A stretch of 64,000 nucleotides of DNA from NCBI RefSeq assembly GCF_028453695.1, contig NC_135781.1, positions 496,001 through 560,000 on the forward strand, in the 5' to 3' direction. The notes under the pieces were generated by a model. It searched no databases, was not told the DNA's origin, and was given only the letters and a program-made list of their open reading frames with translations. The stretch's first letter is position 1; each line of letters opens with the position of its first letter. This document shows, piece by piece, positions 27,068 to 38,087 of this stretch. The DNA is from Augochlora pura. Its lineage: Eukaryota; Arthropoda; Insecta; Hymenoptera; Halictidae. Made by a program: the position numbers and the translations under genes.

Positions 27068-30000
27068 CTTGCCGGCCACGCCGTGCCAGCCAACTAATGA
27101 GAGAGGCGAGCGACCGCGATGATAAAGTCTCCGGCTCTTCGCGGAGCTCTCCGTACCAGCACCGTGTCCCGATCCTTCTTCCTGCGCCGCAACGGCAACG
27201 ACGCCGACGGTTTCCTCCCCGCTTTTGGCAGACCGATCGCGATCGGCGGTGATTAGTACCAGGTATCGCGGCACCGATTCAGGTGCATAGAAAAATCTGA
27301 TAGTATAATGATAGTTCTGACATATTATTACACCCAGAGCAAGAGATCGCAAAATTCTTGTACAGTGCACTCGGTTTGCAGCGTTTTCAGTTGGCCATTT
27401 CTTATATATTGCGGATCGTGGAACAGCGCAACAGTTGCTGTACTTTGTACAATCGTTGTCCATTGCATACTTCGCATTGTACGTGTCCTATCGTATAATG
27501 TAAAGGAAACCAAACGTCGAGATCCCCGCCCCAATGCCAAAAGGGAAAGATGCTGCCCGGACGATCCACCAGCCGCGGCATACCCACACCCGTATTAAGT
27601 CGTGCAGGTTTATCTCAATATAATTCGATAAACGGATGCCGATACCATTGCCCGCAAATTACACCATCGATAAACGTAACGAACGCAATTTTTCACGAGG
27701 GTTCCCATCTCGCTCCACCTTTCTCTGCTTTCTGTTCGCGGACACGCGTTTCCTGGGCGGGTTGTCGTGCCAACCAATCGAAGCTGAACCACCGGCGTGT
27801 TATCGATGGGAGGACTTGGTATCGCGATCGCGATGCGCACCCTCACGGCTAATTGTATCGGAAGCGAAGTGAATGCGCGGCGTCGGGAATAATGCGGATA
27901 TTAAGTGCCCCTTCGGGCGAGGCGCGACCGTTCTTCTTCGTTTTGCCGCGGAATGGCCGCGGAAGCCGAGACGCGGAAAAGTCGCTTCCCCGCGGAGGCA
28001 ATTATGCGCACACGCGCGATCTTGTTTGTCCTCGGTTGATCGAACCGGAGCGCGCCGCTACGCGACTCGCCGGCGTTTCGCGTGCGAACGCGATTAATGT
28101 TTGAGTATGTCTTCGGCATATGGATACTTGATACTCGGCTGCGGCTCTTTACGGGGAGCGAAAGTTTCTTGCAACGACCGCGAAAGATGACAAGGCCAGT
28201 GAAGTCTTCTTTACGCAGATTTGTAGGTTGAACAACTTCAAGCGGAAAGGGTTAATAACTCGAGCATCTGTGTCGGCAGGATGGCAGCGGTCGTATCTCG
28301 AAAGTTGGCAAAATCGTCTGGCCGAGGTAGAAGGGCTGCCTCTATTGCATACAAAACACAGCTCGTTCCGTCCTCGATCGTGGAGCGGAGCCTTCTGGTT
28401 CTCCTCGGGATCCGAACAAGCTTTTAGCATGCGTCTCGCGTGTGTCCCGTAGAAATTCCAGGCCGGAGGGTAGAGGATGTCCGGATCGTGTTCGCGCCAT
28501 GGGTGCCCGGCTCGCGGTGAATAGGGACGGAACCAATGTTTTATCGCGAATTAAGAGCTGTTTCGACGGGGCTGGAATTCGTGGAGGATGCGCGGCCCGA
28601 TTGCCGCCGCCGCTGCCGACTTGGTCGTGGCGAACGCTGCTGCTCGATCACGCCACGGCGAGCAGAGCGGTGCGGAACGGTGCGGAGAGCGAGCAGAAGG
28701 AGCAGAGAGCGAGCACAGCCACGGGCGAGCAGTTTCGCGAGCGCCGTTGAAATCGAAGAAGGAATTGACACGCGCTTATTAGAACCGAGGATAATGCCTC
28801 GGAAACGTGTAGCTAGCCGGGCTCTCGGATCAAATGCTACCGGATCACGCCACGCTGCGGGGCTAACGCGGAGCTGACCGCGGGAACAGGTAGAACGTCG
28901 CTCATACTGGAACGAAGCCCTGGCATACTGTTATTAGAACCGCGATACCGATAGGAAAGGCGTAGGTACCCTGGTGCGCGCCTCTTTCTTTCCCTGGTCC
29001 ACTTTGCTAGATGCATGCTAATCCCGATGTGCGCGAAACCACCGAGGATCGAGACGCTACGTGAAAGTTCCTCCTCGGACGGCGCTGGAGCAGGCCGATC
29101 TTCGAGCACCGGCGACCAGCGATTCGCCGAGGATCGCGGACCGACCAGATGTGTATCATTTGGACGTCCGTTTCGTTCGACTTCATTTCGCGCCGATCTG
29201 CGGGCCGCGAGAACGACTTAACGAGCACTCGCTGCTGAAATAGTTATCGGGCTGCTCCGATGGACAACGAGGCCTCCTCTTCACGGTCAATTAAGCTTCG
29301 ACCCGCCCGCGGTTCCAGGATGAATAGGTAACAGTCGCGAACCGCTGTTTCGAGTAACAGAGACGATTAAGCTGTGGCGATCCTGAGCTACCATCTCTAG
29401 GATTGGTCGCGAGAGACACGCAAGTATTTACCGACGAGAGTACCAGCTGAATACGGTTAGTCCGTGGCGTTTATGCGTATGCAACAGCCACGAGGATGCC
29501 TGACTTAACCGGTTAGCTATGCTTGACGAGTGTACTCGTCGTGCGTAAAAGTTAGTGACCATTGAATTGTAATTGTAGCGAAGACAAGATAATAGACTTT
29601 GAAGTCAGGCTAGAATAAAGCAATGAAATAAAAAGTATAAGTATTTAATTTTCCCAAGTCTATGCGCGACACGTGTAGGTGGTGTGCGGTCTGGAAAGGG
29701 GCCGCCACAGCTAACTGGTTAAAACGACAGAGAGATTGGAAGAATACGAGAATAAGACGTTGATGAAACAAGAGTAGCGGAGAAAGTAGTCTGTTTGAAC
29801 AACGACGTAGAAATCCGTGCCAATTTCGTTCCACCGCGGCGAGTACTCCTGTGTACCTAAAATATGAAGATTTTCCGCTTTGACCTATAAAACGCGCGAA
29901 TTCCGCTTCAACGCGGCGCTCGAAATTTTCCTCGAAAAATGCCGATCGCGATAATACGTAACAAAAAACATCGTCGGCGGCGTTTAATTAATTTTTCAAG

Positions 30001-31668
30001 TAGAAGGGAACAAAACGAGCCGGCAACAGCCGCAAATATTTGAAAGCCGTATTGATCTGTGGCGGGTACAAATGTTTGCGAATCGCGGCATCGTTATAAA
30101 TATTTAAATACATAAAGAGCGCCGGGCCCGGTCGTAGGAAACATTGACGCGTGGAGGCCGCGAAGAAATCGCGTAAATCATGCGCGGAAGAACGCCGGGC
30201 CTATCCGCCGTGATATAAATCTGTAGGACCGGCCCGGCCCGGCCCGACCCGGCGTACACCGTGGCGCGCTTATCCTGCTCGATATTCCGGCGCGTCGGTG
30301 CAGCTCGAGCCCTCCCCGTAAAAACATCGCGAAGCATCAAAGGGCGGCCGGCAGCCCCCCGCGCTCGGATTCAAAGTAGTAAGAAATCACATTTCAAAAG
30401 AACCCACCGGGAGTCCAGACGTTAGGTAAGTCGACAATTTGCATGTTATTACTGGGAGGCGTTTGCGACTCGCGGCGGGGCATTTTACCGCGGCAACCGG
30501 GGCTTGTTTATTCTAATTACGAAAGTTTGGCTTCCAGCTCTCTTATCCACGGTCTTTGTCCGCCCGCGAATTCTCCGCGAGGAAAAAGAAGCTCCCGGAT
30601 GTATCTCGCGGAATAAATTGAAATTTCTTTAGCGCGTTTGTTCCGTCGGTATCAAGCTTCAACGGCTCCCTTTCGGGAACAGAAACCGGAATCAACGCGT
30701 TTGCTTGAGGATCGTCTACCAGATATTACAATTCATAGACAACTGTAAATTTTATAGTTTTCGATTAACTCGTTGTGGTTGGGTAGTTTAAGAAATGTCC
30801 CACCTTCTCCTCGGCTTCTTAAGCATAGTAGGATATATTTTATTCTACCTGGACTCGTAATAGCTACACAGTTTAATATCTTGATTAATTGGTAATGCTA
30901 CGAATCGACGGTGAACGCGTACATAAGCGTAAGAAAAAGTTAGATTTTTCGATGCGATCCTGTTGACAAAGCCAAAGATCTCACCGCGAGAACGTTCGTC
31001 CGTTCTCGTCGTAGACTTTGGTTCGGCCGAGCGTACTCCTAATCGTCCGATTCGAGCAAATACCGTAGCCAAAGTTACCGACGACAGGCCGCAGTAAATT
31101 GTTACCGTTTAATCGGGGTTCGCTGCAGCATGAACGCACCGCGTTAAAACGCGCCGGCGCGGCGCGCGTACACGCTTTGATAGCTTGTTTGCCGTTGATG
31201 GCGTGCGTTTGCATTGTGCATACTCGATGGGCACTCGTTCACTTCTCGGCTCCGGTAGAAAGACATCTCTCGGCTCGGGTAGAAACACGAAAAAGGTAGA
31301 AACGCTACGGAAAAAAAGGGTCCGTCGTAACAATGCGATTCATCGTTTCGGAGGTACGGCCGGTAATCCTCGGAGAGAGAGAGAGAGAGGGTAGGCCAGA
31401 GAGTGAGCCCCGCGTTCGCGTACCAGAGACGTTTGAAAGGACCGAATTCGCCACGCGCTTAAGTCAACAAGCTCTTCACCGCCCGCGGTGGAAAAAACGA
31501 CCGGGTAGGAGGTTATTCAACGGGCTTTCAAGATGCACGAATGTTTTCAGAAAAATCAGCTCGAGATACGCGCATTTTTACGGTGTTCGCGGGGCGGTAG
31601 CACCTGACAGCCCGGAGCTGTTCGTGCAAACGTGAAAAGATATGCGGGGGAGAACGCGTCGCGCTCCA
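27068..31668. other. Noncoding stretch, no gene supported
   Basis: The interval 27290-27520 is repeat-free and AT-balanced, with several ACAAT/ATTGT words. A short GCGGA run lies at 28660-28700. CCCGG pentamers occur at 30228-30252. GTTAG|GTAAGT at about 30424 resembles a splice donor but has no partner acceptor that I can defend. Confidence 0.45.
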
Positions 31669-31705
31669 GGTTCCACGTTCCACGTTCCACGTTCCAGGTT
31701 CCCGG
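31669..31705. repeat. Tandem 7-bp repeat (GTTCCAC)n
   Basis: About five copies of a 7-bp unit GTTCCAC with terminal variants GTTCCAG and GTTCCCG. Confidence 0.9.
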
Positions 31706-32617
31706 TCCCGGGTCCTCCCTTCGATCAATAGGGATCAGTATCGATCCGAGGACGATCTGTTTACGTCGGCGAAAGGATCATCCGGGGATCTATTGATTCC
31801 GTCGTTCCGGCGATCGGGTTCGCCCTTTCACGTGCAAAAGGTGCTTACGTGAAAAAATTGTTATCGGGACGAGGCGTAACAGCGCCGATCAAAAGACGGT
31901 CGTGTCAGCTTTCGTTTGTCACGCTGATTCGCCCGCAAGACCGCGTGCGAACGTTTATCATTTGCGATCCTTCGGTTTTCGATCCATCCATCTCTACCCT
32001 CCGCGTCCGAAGAAAGCAACGAGCGCATAGAGTAAATCTCGTTCGAAATCTTTGTAACGAGTCCGACGGTTCTCTTTTGTATTTCAACTCGATACAGGAA
32101 CAATTGCGAAACAAATAATCACGTATTCGACTCCTTGGAATTCCTTAAATTCTTAAATAGATCGTATTCTGGAAAACGCTTTTTGAATTGCTCCGACGAT
32201 CGGCTTTTTCATCGATCCGGTTTTTCGGGAGAGAGAGGGGATATATTGCTTGTCGACGGAATTTGCACGCGTTCCGGTTTAGGTGCATTAGAATTTGCCG
32301 TAGTTATAGACACATCATTTAAGTTGCTGCGACGCGGAAACCACTTAGAGACAGCCAAAGTTAGGTCATCGCTTCGGATTATTAGGTAATTAGGGTAAGA
32401 TGGTCTCCGCGGCCATCTCGATGATGAAGGGGCCACGGGTATATGCCCGACAACCTACCGATAGATAAACACATGGGCAGATTACACAGCGCTCTCGGCT
32501 CTTGCATGGATATATGCAATTTAACTAGTAATTTCCAACTTACACCGGCTTAACTTTGGGAGCAATGATGTGGTAGTTAAATTGCATCACACGAGCGAGT
32601 TACGACGTTATAGTATG

Positions 32618-32660
<43 letters not shown>

Positions 32661-33999
32661 ACAAACTGGATTACGGTAGATTTCTTAGGGCGCAACTTCT
32701 TGTCGAGCTGCCGAAGCTTCGTTACAGGAAGGGTTTTGTCTTTGATCACGGCCAGCCAACCGACCAAGCGAATTATTTTCTTTAATGCCCGTCCTCGGAT
32801 GCGAATCCTGGAGAAAAGGGGAGAAACGGAAGGCTTTCGCAAGACGTTGTTTCGCGCGATTGCGGAATGCCACGGAATTTCGTATTTAAAATTCTTCAGG
32901 ACGTATGCGATAATTAGACCGCGAATTTCGTATGCTCGTTTCGAGCGCGATAACGCGTTGCGCGTTCTACGAGAAATTACGTTCCAGCGTTATTAGCTCT
33001 TCGTTCGCATCGCGTTACAGATGGCCGGAAAATTCGCGCGGTGGTCTACCGTACTAAAAATGAAACATCTTCTCTCGGCCACCCGGTTACCGGGGGACGA
33101 GGTGTCGCATCAACCGATCGCTTCTCGCACGACATTTCGCAAGCGCGTCGCTTTAATTGACAGCGTCGCGCGGCGAAGAAGGTTGGGCAGCAGGCGGCCA
33201 ATGACAGGCAGCCACGAGACGCGAGAGGTTCAATCCTCTTTTCGGCGAAATCACGGCGCGGCATTTCACCAGCATAATGCGCGCACCGTTCTCATCGCGC
33301 GAACGCCACGAGCTATGGGATATCTCTGATACCGTGCTAAACCAATGACGACTCGACATGTCGGTCGACTCGGCCTGACCCGGTCGATCTAACCGGCCAT
33401 AGTCCCCGCTCTCGTCCAATCGGCTGATCTCGTTAATTGCGCAACGCCTGGCCCGTGTTGTAGTTTCTCGGCTCTTTCTCCGTGGGCGATTCACGAACCA
33501 ACCACGGATAGCCGGGAGGATCGCATCAGGTTGTTCCAGGGCGCTAATATAACGCTGGTATTTCTTCCTTCTCGGTCCGGTCACGACTTTACATAGGCGT
33601 GGTGCAGCGATCTGCGGCAAGAAGATGGACGGTTTGACCTCTCCCGCGGGTTTAGGGTTCGATCACGGAAGCCGGCTACGTTGCGCAGCTCTCTGTGCAG
33701 CCGGCAGCTTGGGAGTCGGCTTTCTCGTTGATCCGTTCCGAATATCAAAGACCGTTTCCGCGCGGAGATGTGCAAAGGGCTGGTTTGCCCGATCGGAGAA
33801 ACGGTTGCGGCCAACCTGCGACCGAGATGCAACCCTGTGCGTCGTTGGTTGGTTTGATTGAAGAGGAAACGAGGCTTTGCAGAAATTTGCTAACGCTCGA
33901 CGAGCCCATGATATCAATTAGTCGGCACGAAGCAACTTGGCCGAGCGACTCGAGGTTAGAAGAAAATCGGACCGCGAGCCACAGAAAAGCAAACGGTGT
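31706..33999. other. Noncoding stretch, no gene supported
   Basis: The interval 32380-32570 is a repeat-free block with homeodomain-like words (TAATTAG, AGATTA) and a 6-bp inverted repeat at 32398-32418. Nothing else is recognisable apart from the CT run at 32623. Confidence 0.45.
32623..32656. repeat. (CT)n microsatellite
   Basis: A pure CT run of about 34 bases. Confidence 0.95.
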
Positions 34000-34292
34000 G
34001 GTGTCGCGCGGCGAGTCTATCGAACTCGCGATTTATACTGTCCCTGACAAGGAAAAAGGGGCAAGGGAAGTGACATGAAACGGGGGCGTGTACGGAACTG
34101 GTAAAAATGCGGAGCTGCTGGCATCGGAGCAGCGACCGACAAGGGCAGAGGGCAGAGGACGGGGGACGGAGGGATGCTGGGAAAGACGAAAGAGAGAGAA
34201 GAGAGGGAGAGAGGAAAACGACGGCGTGAAAACCTGCCGAAATCTCCAGAGGGGAAAACAGAAGCTGCGTCTTGGCGTGCCTTATAGGAGAG

Positions 34293-34322
34293 CTTCTTCT
34301 TCTTCTTCTTCTCCTTCTTCTT
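34293..34322. repeat. (CTT)n trinucleotide run
   Basis: About seven CTT units, then imperfect copies. In one frame it encodes a run of leucines that mimics a signal peptide (open frame 34272-34556). I treat that frame as an artefact of the repeat. Confidence 0.85.
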
Positions 34323-34888
34323 GTTCTGCTTCCGCTTCTCGTTCACTCCAGCTCGGAGCGCTTCTCCTCGTTCACCTCGGCTCACCCTTCCCTTGATCTT
34401 TCTCTCGTTGACGGAACAGGGGTTAAAGCGGCTGCTGATGGGATGGGCAGCGGAGGTAGCGACAGCAGGGGCGTACGAATAAAGGGGCTGCAGCAGCGTG
34501 GTAGCCCTAGTTCGCCAGGGCTCGGAGTGGGGGTTGTGGAAGGGAACTCGAGCTAGAGTACGGTAGTGGTGCGACTGGTGCGTGGTAGTCGGACGTCAGG
34601 AGGGGTAGTGGTAGCGAAAGAAGGGGCATCGATCGGTCATGCGCAGACAGAGGGCGAGCGCGGTTTCCATGTAACGGTGCGGTGCGACGCGCGACGCGGC
34701 GCACAAACGTATTGCCGGCATACTGTTATACGTTGTACGGTTCGCAGCCTGAATTAGGGGTGCGGAGGGCGCGACGCCGGGGACTCTGCCCTCCGTCCTC
34801 CTCGCTCGCAGGCTGCGCGAATATGCGGCGGCCTCCGACCATCCACTTTCATTTGTACTTTCGGTCTCTTTCGACCCTCCCTCGCCTG

Positions 34889-34922
34889 GCCGATGCCGAT
34901 GCCGATGCCGATGCCGATGCCG
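34889..34922. repeat. (GCCGAT)n hexanucleotide array
   Basis: Between five and six direct copies of the hexamer GCCGAT. Confidence 0.9.
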
Positions 34923-35136
34923 GCGCGGTGGTTCCCTTGACGCACAGTTGCAGCAACGCTCGCAACGCATCGGACGGTAGAGCGAGAGCGGTCGCCGGTG
35001 GTTGTCCGCGCCGGCAGACGGCAGGCGTAGCGCAGTTCCTTCTAGAGGAACTCTGGCATGCTGGATACGCTGGGGGATGCTCTAACCCCGGCGCGTTAAA
35101 CGAAGCGCCCTCGTGTAAGTTATATCGCGTCGGCGA

Positions 35137-35170
35137 GTAGGATAGGATAGGATCGGATAGGTTAGGTTAG
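35137..35170. repeat. TAGGA/TTAGG pentamer patch
   Basis: Units of TAGGA grade into two adjacent TTAGG-type units. TTAGG is the common insect telomere unit, but two copies are too few to be meaningful. Confidence 0.6.
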
Positions 35171-35408
35171 ATCTCATCCCCGGCGGCGTCCACGTAGAGC
35201 AGGGAGGCCACGCAGAGTGCAGAGTCCGTGATGTGACTGGAGGCGGAGGCACCACACCCCCGTGGGGTGCAGCGAGAGTAGGGGCAGGCCGGAGGTGGAC
35301 GCGCCGCGGGTGCGGTGCGGGAGGGCGGGCTGACAAAGCGAAAGGGAGGATGAGGAGGTAGGGAGAGCGTGGTTTACGAAGGGTGGCTGACGAGTGGAGC
35401 GCAGAGGG

Positions 35409-35492
35409 GCGCCGCGGCGCCGCGCCTCGCCGCGCCGCGCCGCGCCACGGCGCCTCTCTCGCCTCTCTCGCCGCTCTCGCCTCTCTCGCCTG
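35409..35492. repeat. GCGCC pentamers followed by CGCCTCTCT nonamers
   Basis: GCGCC-type units at 35409-35455 run into about four copies of a 9-bp unit CGCCTCTCT (one shortened) ending near 35492. Confidence 0.8.
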
Positions 35493-35771
35493 GAGCGCAG
35501 TGCGACGTCGCGAGTCGCGACGTGCCACGTGCGGTGGCAACACACACCGGGGGAGGTAGAACCTACAAAAATCACTTTCTTCCTTCCCGTCGTGTATCGT
35601 GGCGTACGCCGTGCCGTTTCCATCCTCGTGTGCTCGGCTCTCGAGTCGCCGATCTCGGCTAAACTCCGCTAAAGTCCGGTGTCCTCCGTCTCTGGTACCG
35701 CCGTCTCGGCGGCGACCGATCGCGGGTCACCGTATCTCCTCGAGTACTACCCGCCGCCGCCTGTGCGCTAT

Positions 35772-35773
<2 letters not shown>

Positions 35774-35815
<42 letters not shown>
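35774..35815 (+). repeat. (GA)n tract in the promoter-like zone
   Basis: A pure AG/GA run of about 42 bases. It continues as GA-rich DNA to about 35840 and purine-rich DNA to about 36045. It may be a simple microsatellite or may serve as a GAGA-factor platform for the downstream gene. Confidence 0.9.
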
Positions 35816-35816
<1 letters not shown>

Positions 35817-35933
35817 AAGAGAGGGAGAGAGAGAGAGAGGCAGGGGCCGGAAGAAGGGGTCCGAAAGAGAGGGCAACAAGAGAGTGGAAGCGAGGCCAAG
35901 CCGGAGAGCAATATCGCGCGAGAAAAGGCGAAC

Positions 35934-35970
35934 GCCGAGCCGAGCCGAGCCGCGCCGCGCCGCGCCGGGG
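35934..35970 (+). repeat. Compound pentamer array (GCCGA)n-(GCCGC)n
   Basis: Three GCCGA units are followed by three to four GCCGC units. The same composition and order recur at 61855-61880 and, on the minus strand, at 25583-25637. Confidence 0.9.
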
Positions 35971-36539
35971 AGAGGGGAGAGGACGGCTGAAGAGAGGGCG
36001 AGAAGGGGACCGAGAGAAGTCGAAGAGAAAGAGGAAGACGCGGCTTGCATTCCGAATTAGCCCCCGCTAATCTGGCCGTGGATTAGGTTATCGGTACCGC
36101 GATCCGTTCAACAACGTGTACGCGAAGCAGCGCGCGCGAGTGCCGGCCCAGAATCCGCGGACGCACGAGACCCCCCCAAGCCTTCCGGGGCCCACTTATT
36201 TGTCACCTGTTGTCGCGTCCTTCTCGGCCGACTCGCGAAATCAAGCGCCGCGGCGAGTCGCGCGACGCCGTCTCGCAACCGTCGGCGACCGCGAGCCGCT
36301 GTGGCGTCGCGACGCGCGCGCGTCCCTCTTCCGCTCCTGCTGTCTGGACCCTTGCGAGGGCACGGCCACGAGTCGCAGCATCCGAGTCGTAATTTTGCAG
36401 TCGTGTTTACGCGGGCCTAGACTGGAGTCGCACCCCGCGCGCCGCGCCGCTCCGCTCGCCCGAATCGAAACCAAAAGCGAAACGGACCCGGTGCGCCTCC
36501 GTCTCGGCTGCTCCGCGACCATCGAAGCATCGCCGGCAC

Positions 36540-36619
36540 CTCGGTTGTGACATTGTGATCTTGGACCGACTTTAAGTGCGGTGGAATGTGAAAGGACGAA
36601 CACTCGAAACACGCAAGTG
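36540..36619 (+). other. Probable 3' part of noncoding leader exon 1
   Basis: The segment ends with GCAAGTG followed by GTGAGTAC, a good match to an insect 5' splice site at 36620. It lies 1.1 kb before a strong acceptor at 37734. The upstream boundary is not visible; the start given here is only nominal. It would belong to the 5' leader of the gene whose ATG is at 38052. No transcript evidence is available, so exon status is inference from splice-signal quality and spacing. Confidence 0.35.
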
Positions 36620-37734
36620 GTGAGTACTTACGGTTCGGCGAGTGTTGACCCGGACGCTGATTCGTCTCCCCGTTGCGTAACTTTTCTCCTAGTCCGACTT
36701 GGCTGGCTCGCGTCACTGCATCTCGCTATTCCGTGCCGTGGCAAGATCGTCGTGCAATCCGCTTTCATCTGCACACTTTTTTTGGTCCAATTTCCCATCA
36801 CCGTGGAATCGCGTCGCCTCTTCTCGCTCCACGGCTGACAATATTTCGCCTGCAAAGAATTCCGACACATTTTTCTATTTCATTTTCGGCAACCGACTGA
36901 ATCATTTAGAGACACCCTGATCGACCATAGAAGAAAGCACTGATATTTAGATTTGGAAACGGACGCGGCACCGTCTCGCGCCAACAAGAGTTTCGAAGCG
37001 CCGGCCGTCGTAGAATTATCTTTTCGTTTTGCGAAAGTGCAACAGAAAAGCGACCGCGCTACCTCGGGAAGCAGTATTTAACTTTGCTTAACTAAGTTCT
37101 CGATCCGTTGACGGAACACCGCGCCGAGCCGAGCGACGCCGAGCCACGCCGCGCCGGTGGACCCGGAACGACGAGAGTGTAATTCGTATTTTTTCTTCCG
37201 ACTCTCGTTTGTCCCGGCTCTCCATTTTCCTCGGATGTTGGCACTGTTTTTCCTTTTCCGCAAGCTGTTTGTTTCCTCCATGAATTATTCGCCGTTCAGA
37301 AATTTCCTCTCGCTTCCGTTCGAGTGCTTCGAAAGTTTCACAGTCAATATTGAGATGTTTGGCTCGCGGTTATGGCGGACCTTTATTTAATATGGTGGAA
37401 AGTGGAAAACTGTTCGAGGAGGCACGGCTGCTGATAGAGTCGCGGTTTTGCGCGCAGCGCGTCCCTGGGAAAGGAAAAGTGTTTCGCGCAATCAATTTTC
37501 GCGTTGTATATTCGAACGTTACAAATTTCTGTATGATTTATTAAACGCGAATAGAGGGCCAGTTTATTTGGAAAACACGAGAGGGGATATCGATTTCCTG
37601 TCCGTCGATTAATGGTTGACGTTTCACGGTTACATTTCCATTATTGTTGTAGTTTTACGGATGTCATTGTGTTGCCTATTTCGTTAGACGGACGCGGCAA
37701 GTAACCCTCCATTTTGTTCGCTTTCGAATTGCAG
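36620..37734 (+). other. Probable leader intron 1
   Basis: It runs from the GTGAGT donor to a TTTTGTTCGCTTTCG-type pyrimidine-rich stretch ending GCAG at 37731-37734. An alternative acceptor with TATTTCAG ends at 37891, preceded by a TTCTAAAC branch-like word. Inside, a GAGCC/GCGCC pentamer patch sits at 37121-37157. The interval 37160-37560 is AT-leaning with no supported exon. Confidence 0.35.
37121..37157. repeat. Imperfect (GCCGA)-(GCCGC) pentamer patch
   Basis: GCGCC, GAGCC, GACGCC and CACGCC units are mixed. It is a degenerate member of the dispersed pentamer family. Confidence 0.7.
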
Positions 37735-38051
37735 CGGTAACATCGCGTTCAGCGAATTTTACACGATATCGACGATCGCGTTCAGTCACGGTTCACGGTA
37801 ATTGTGGTTCCGCGAACGTCGAAGGAAACGCGGTGAACGCGTTTCGCGTGCGATCTCTCGCGCTTCTAAACGGCTGCGAAAAATATTTCAGAACGTTCCA
37901 CGCACGCCGTCGAAGTCGCCGACGCGACGGAAGATGCCGCCAACCGATCGTCTCGGGACGTGAGTGAGAAGTTACGGATTGATTAAGTGCTGATTAGCGA
38001 CGAGTTTCGAGGGTCTGCTACACTTCCACAACCACGGAGGGCACTACCAAC
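37735..38051 (+). other. 5' untranslated part of exon 2
   Basis: It starts after the strong acceptor at 37734, or after the alternative acceptor at 37891, and runs to the ATG at 38052. An in-frame TAG at 37995-37997 lies 18 codons upstream of that ATG, so translation cannot come from further upstream in this frame. The segment has a single upstream ATG (37934), which opens a 9-codon reading frame ending at 37963. A GTGAGT at 37960 could act as an internal donor in an alternative transcript. Confidence 0.5.
37934..37963 (+). other. Upstream open reading frame, 9 codons
   Basis: The ATG at 37934-37936, with A at -3, opens a frame of nine codons (MPPTDRLGT) and stops at TGA 37961-37963, 88 bases before the main ATG. 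It is the only ATG between the acceptor at 37734 and the main start. If exon 2 is transcribed as proposed, it could lower or gate translation of the main frame. The stop overlaps the GTGAGT word at 37960. Confidence 0.35.
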
Positions 38052-38087
38052 ATGTCTTACCTCGCTCTGGACTCGAATGCGTGGCAG
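38052..38087 (+). CDS. First coding exon of an unidentified gene (12 codons, partial)
   Basis: The ATG sits in the context CCAAC-ATG, close to the insect translation-start consensus. It is followed by eleven sense codons giving MSYLALDSNAWQ. The exon ends CAG|GTAAGTG, a textbook 5' splice site, leaving a phase-0 junction. An in-frame TAG at 37995-37997 shows the frame opens here. The peptide has no signal sequence, membrane segment or known motif, so product and location cannot be named. The rest of the protein must lie beyond the exons visible here, because I found no matching phase-0 exon downstream. A short N-terminal exon before a very long intron is typical of alternatively promoted regulatory genes in insects; that comparison is inference. 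It could still be a chance ORF-plus-donor, but the combined start, stop and splice context argues against that. Confidence 0.6.

Larger units (their letters stand above)
34000..36500 (+). promoter_or_regulatory. Candidate promoter and 5' leader zone
   Basis: This is the most strongly GC/CpG-rich and purine-skewed part of the window. It lies just upstream of the only credible leader exons. It contains a purine tract at 34139-34221, a long GA run at 35774-35815 and GA-rich DNA to about 36045. GAGAG is the binding word of the insect GAGA factor, which is often found at promoters, so the context fits. No TATA box, initiator or start site could be fixed from sequence. The placement is inferred mainly from position relative to the splice sites at 36619 and 37735. 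Confidence 0.3.

Noticed and set aside
30418..30432. A GTTAG|GTAAGT donor as an alternative leader exon
   Set aside because: No plausible exon start or promoter was visible upstream, so it rests on a single motif.
34272..34556. A frame starting with a poly-leucine stretch that looks like a signal peptide
   Set aside because: The leucines come from the CTT repeat at 34293-34322, and the remainder is low complexity.
35137..35170. TTAGG units as an interstitial telomere, together with GGTTAG units at 53363-53414
   Set aside because: The first has only two units and the second has a different, irregular unit, so both are explained as ordinary microsatellites.
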